A stretch of DNA of 64,000 nt from Panulirus ornatus (lineage: Eukaryota; Arthropoda; Malacostraca; Decapoda; Palinuridae): NCBI RefSeq assembly GCF_036320965.1, contig NC_092265.1:2748501-2812500 (forward strand), in the 5' to 3' direction. A program made the position numbers and the translations under genes. Every line of letters begins with the position of its first letter. Within the stretch, counting starts at the first letter, position 1. Shown here one piece after another: positions 61,105 to 64,000 of the stretch. The notes under the pieces are model-generated. The model was given only the letters and a program-made list of their open reading frames with translations. It did no database searches and was not told where the DNA came from.

Positions 61105-61375
61105 CGTCCTCAAGGACCGCACCGTCATGCTTAATGGTTGTACCATCGTCCTCAAGGGTTGTACCGTCATGCTCAGCTGTTGTACCATCGTCCTCAGCTG
61201 TTGTACCGTCATGCTCAGCTGTTGTACCGTCATGCTCAGCTGTTGTACCGTCATGCTCAGCTGTTGTACCATCGTCCTCAGCTGTTGTACCGTCATGCTC
61301 AGCTGTTGTACCGTCATGCTCAGCTGTTGTACCGTCATGCTCAAGGGTCATATCATCATGCTCGAGGGTCGTGGT
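61105..61375. repeat. 21-bp tandem array, ~12 copies (expanded foldback-family arm)
   Basis: GCTGTTGTACCGTCATGCTCA (21 bp, here split as GCTGTTGTACC and GTCATGCTCA) alternates with a GTACCATCGTCCTCA variant, about 12-13 units in all. The unit is the reverse-sense dispersed module (GGTCGTACCGTCGTGCTCAA) with GGGTCGT replaced by GCTGTTGT. End units keep the ancestral CTCAAGGGTC form (61336-61375). All three plus frames stay open because 21 is divisible by three. Confidence 0.9.
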
Positions 61376-61760
61376 GAAGAGTTGTACATACCATCATGGG
61401 TGACGGAGAGCATGACTTGGCTTCAGGAGCCAGCAGTCGTGTGGGAATGTTGATAATCATAATCATAATCAATGAGGCCTCTCGCATAGCAAAGACAACG
61501 CGGTATGGAGTGGAGAAGAGAAGGAGGGAAGGAAGGAAGATCAGTAGTCTCTTGTCTTTATCTGTTTTGACTTTGAGAACTAGTTTCATTAATCCCAGAG
61601 CGAAAGGAATCTCGTCTGTATTTCACGGGAACTCTTTTGGTCACGTGTTGCGCTGCCATACCCACACCTGCCACAGCTGGTCGGCTGTTGCCTCATTCCT
61701 GCCGACGATTTGATGTGATTACCATCCCACATCGAAGAGAATATACGGTGCATCAGATAC

Positions 61761-61761
<1 letters not shown>
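61376..61761. other. No gene seen
   Basis: Ordinary sequence with 'aatcataatcataatcaat' at 61454-61472. Confidence 0.5.

Positions 61762-61840
<79 letters not shown>
61762..61840. repeat. (CT)n microsatellite
   Basis: Uninterrupted CT run of about 79 bp. Confidence 0.99.
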
Positions 61841-61843
<3 letters not shown>

Positions 61844-62624
61844 GGAGGTTAAATCTAATGGCGTGGAAAAGAGAAAATTGAAGAGGAGAGATTGGAGGAG
61901 GAATACGAGGAGAAGAAGAAGGACGAGTACTGGGGAAGGAGACGGAGGGAGGGAGGGATGGAGAAAGGCAGGTGCTACGGAATCAATCCTTCAGCGTTAT
62001 TTCCCCGCCAGTCCATATATATTATAGGCAATAGCCACCCTCCCTCCTGCAGCTATCGTGAACCATCCCTCCCACAATCCCTCCACCTTCTCATCCACCT
62101 CCTCCTCCTCCCACTTGAAAGCCCCGCCTCCTCTCCAAATCCTCCACCTCGTACCTTAGATCCTCCCCTCCGTCCCACAGTCCGTCTCTCTAGCCCAGGG
62201 CCACCTTAACCCTTCCCTCCCCCCCCCTCCCCCATGATCCCTCCCACCACCCTCACCGTCGACATTTCCAGACCACGCCCTCTTTATCTCGCCTCCACAC
62301 TAACAACCGACCATCACCTCCCCAGATTACACCGTACGGTAATGAAGGCATTTTTCCATTTTGATCATTACCCTCATGAATCCCCTCTCTTTAACCATAT
62401 GCCAAAACTTTTCTTTAATCAAACCTGAAACATAGGAGACATCGTCTCATGGAAGATTCAGGCCAATGAAGAAGAAGAAAAACAAAAACACAAGAATCCC
62501 ACTTATTTCTGCCCACAGCCCCACTGCCACACCTCAGAAATTTCTTGCATCCCGTGTGACCCCAAAGCAAGATGATGATGTGCACGGCTCTCGCCTCCAT
62601 GACTCTCCTCTGGAATCTTAGACT

Positions 62625-62627
<3 letters not shown>
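61841..62627. other. No gene seen; purine-rich then pyrimidine-rich
   Basis: 61865-61970 is strongly purine-rich (GAGGAGA, GAAGAAGAAGG). 62040-62240 is strongly C/T-rich (CTCCCTCC, CCCTCCTC). No recognisable domain. Confidence 0.5.

Positions 62628-62708
<81 letters not shown>
62628..62708. repeat. (GA)n microsatellite
   Basis: Uninterrupted GA run of about 80 bp. Confidence 0.99.
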
Positions 62709-62709
<1 letters not shown>

Positions 62710-63201
62710 TCAGTTTATGAGGTTTTCTTTCTTCTGTGAACTCTGTTTGATGTTCATGCCAAGCTATCTCTCTGTAAGGGTTTGATTTCCCCGTCTGATA
62801 CGCGTCGTGATCGTCCTGTGCTTGGAGGCCATGTTGTAGGAGGGAAAGACTTTAGAAATGATTTTTCATTTTCTTCGTCTCACTTCACGACACGTCTTTC
62901 ATCAGTGACTCTGTCGTTACCACAGTCTGTTGGCAAGCTGTGCCACGTCACCAGCACGACACGAAGGCTTGTCTCGTTATCTCTCCCTCCGCCATCAACC
63001 CATCTATCTCTACACCCACCCTCCCACCAACCCACCCAACTCATCTATCTCTATGCCCACCCTTCGCCCACCGTAGCTCATCTGTCTCTTCACCTGACCC
63101 ACCCATCTTCTTACCAAACCCAATTCTTCTTCGCCTACCTACCTTACATGTGTCTCCGCTCCATCACATTCCCCTGCACAGCCATCTTGCTCTTCCCAAC
63201 G
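62709..63201. other. No gene seen; loose CCCACC/CATCTATCTCT repeat
   Basis: 'catctatctctacacccaccc' and 'catctatctctatgcccaccc' occur at 63001 and 63042, part of a degenerate C-rich repeat at 62990-63120. Confidence 0.5.
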
Positions 63202-63378
63202 CAAGCACTACACTCGCCTCAAAAGCGGCACCACGCTGATCACTAGAGAAGCACCTCGCTCGTCTCCACACAAGCACCACACTCGTCCCTAAACAAGTAC
63301 CTCATTCGTCCCTAGACAAGCACCTCACTCGTCTTTACCCAAGCACGTCACTCGTCGCTTCACAAGCACCTCACTCAC
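63202..63378. repeat. 23-bp minisatellite, ~7 diverged copies
   Basis: CAAGCACCTCACTCGTC-type units recur every 23 bases from about 63250 (and less clearly from 63202). The centres 63270-63375 are clearest. Confidence 0.85.
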
Positions 63379-63908
63379 TTCACCTTCAACTTATCAGCGA
63401 TCATTTCGCCACCATCTGCCAGAGACTCTCCCACCTTGACACCACCTGCCTCTCAGTGCAACAGGGATTTGAAGTCGCCAGACGGTTACTTATCTCTGCT
63501 ACGCTAATTTACTTACCTAGGAGACTGTACAATTGTCTGTCTGAGCCATGCACGCTCTCCTCCGTCCCTCTCAATCCTAAAACACGGGTGAGTAAGCCCA
63601 CAGTATTTCAGTGAATTATGATTCTTTGCCATCGCCCTAATCCTAAACTTACTCTGTGAAAGTTTTGTGCTTGATTAACTTTACGAAGACAATGCAAGTT
63701 CCTCAGACCCTCAGCAGTTTGGTGATGTGAAGATCCCCCTTTACCATCTAGCGTCCCATCAGTTTCCTAGACTTTATCTATTGCAACCAAAAGAGAAGCA
63801 ATACTTCTGTGGCTCTCACCTTCGTTAACCCCAGTTAACACAAGCCTTAATAAAGCCATCAATGTTTGGACGTGGAGAAGTCTCATTCCATGGCTTGCAA
63901 GACTTCCC

Positions 63909-63912
<4 letters not shown>
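63379..63912. other. No gene seen
   Basis: Ordinary sequence. A CACGGGTGAGTAAG at 63582-63595 resembles a splice donor, without a supporting frame. Confidence 0.4.

Positions 63913-64000
<88 letters not shown>
63913..64000. repeat. (CT)n microsatellite running off the window
   Basis: CT run of at least 88 bp, cut by the window edge. Confidence 0.99.

Noticed and set aside
61026..61453. Four long overlapping frames (SAVVPSC-, EHDGTTA-type repeats)
   Set aside because: 21-bp tandem array divisible by three, open in every frame; no unique flanking coding sequence.
63582..63595. Exon end at a GTGAGT donor-like site
   Set aside because: No acceptor or open frame upstream supports an exon; single donor matches are common by chance.

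Overview
The window reads as non-coding, repeat-dominated nuclear DNA from an animal, most likely a decapod crustacean or a close relative. The evidence is the very high density of long dinucleotide microsatellites: by my count about 1.4 kb of (AT)n, 1.2 kb of (CT)n/(GA)n and 0.6 kb of (CA)n/(GT)n. Many families of degenerate minisatellites, several non-LTR retrotransposon pieces and tRNA-derived SINE-like copies add to this. The organism assignment is inference. I see no bacterial features, no rRNA, no CRISPR array and no recognisable host protein-coding gene.

Layout. 0-3 kb: a perfect 31-bp array inside an older degenerate array, a large 15/16-bp minisatellite and a 49-bp tandem duplication. 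3-19 kb: unique-looking DNA broken by microsatellites, a 33-bp and a 39-bp minisatellite, two old 3' fragments of a LINE (about 5.6-6.0 and 12.7-13.2 kb) and two tRNA-like SINE copies (14.0 and 14.8 kb). 19.5-21.2 kb: the best-preserved gene-like object, a 5'-truncated LINE on the minus strand with an uninterrupted reverse transcriptase frame, a 3' UTR and a 34-base poly(A) tail. 21-30 kb: more minisatellites and another LINE fragment at 28.7-29.2 kb. 30-32.8 kb: a heavily mutated CR1/Jockey-like LINE on the plus strand, with endonuclease and reverse transcriptase motifs still readable in pieces. 33-64 kb: microsatellites, tandem arrays of 17, 39, 52, 67, 32, 21 and 23 bp, a nested SINE-like copy at 48.7 kb, another at 61 kb, and three unassigned open frames or exon-like segments (47.5, 50.9 and 60.2 kb).

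The most unusual pattern is a dispersed sequence family at about 7.1, 9.3, 23.5, 27.8, 35.8, 41.3, 44.2, 56.1 and 61.1 kb. It is built from a roughly 20-base module (GACCCTTGAGCACGACGGTA and variants). In the better copies forward modules lie left of a short core and reverse-complement modules lie right of it, giving a foldback-like layout. In two copies one arm has expanded into a clean tandem array. A second, unrelated inverted pair of module arrays occurs at 53.6 and 54.55 kb.

There is no operon or pathway here. The functional content is mobile-element derived: an autonomous-type LINE supplying reverse transcriptase, SINE-like copies that would depend on such enzymes, and tandem or foldback repeats. 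The long frames read through tandem arrays and dinucleotide runs are artefacts of repeat periodicity.
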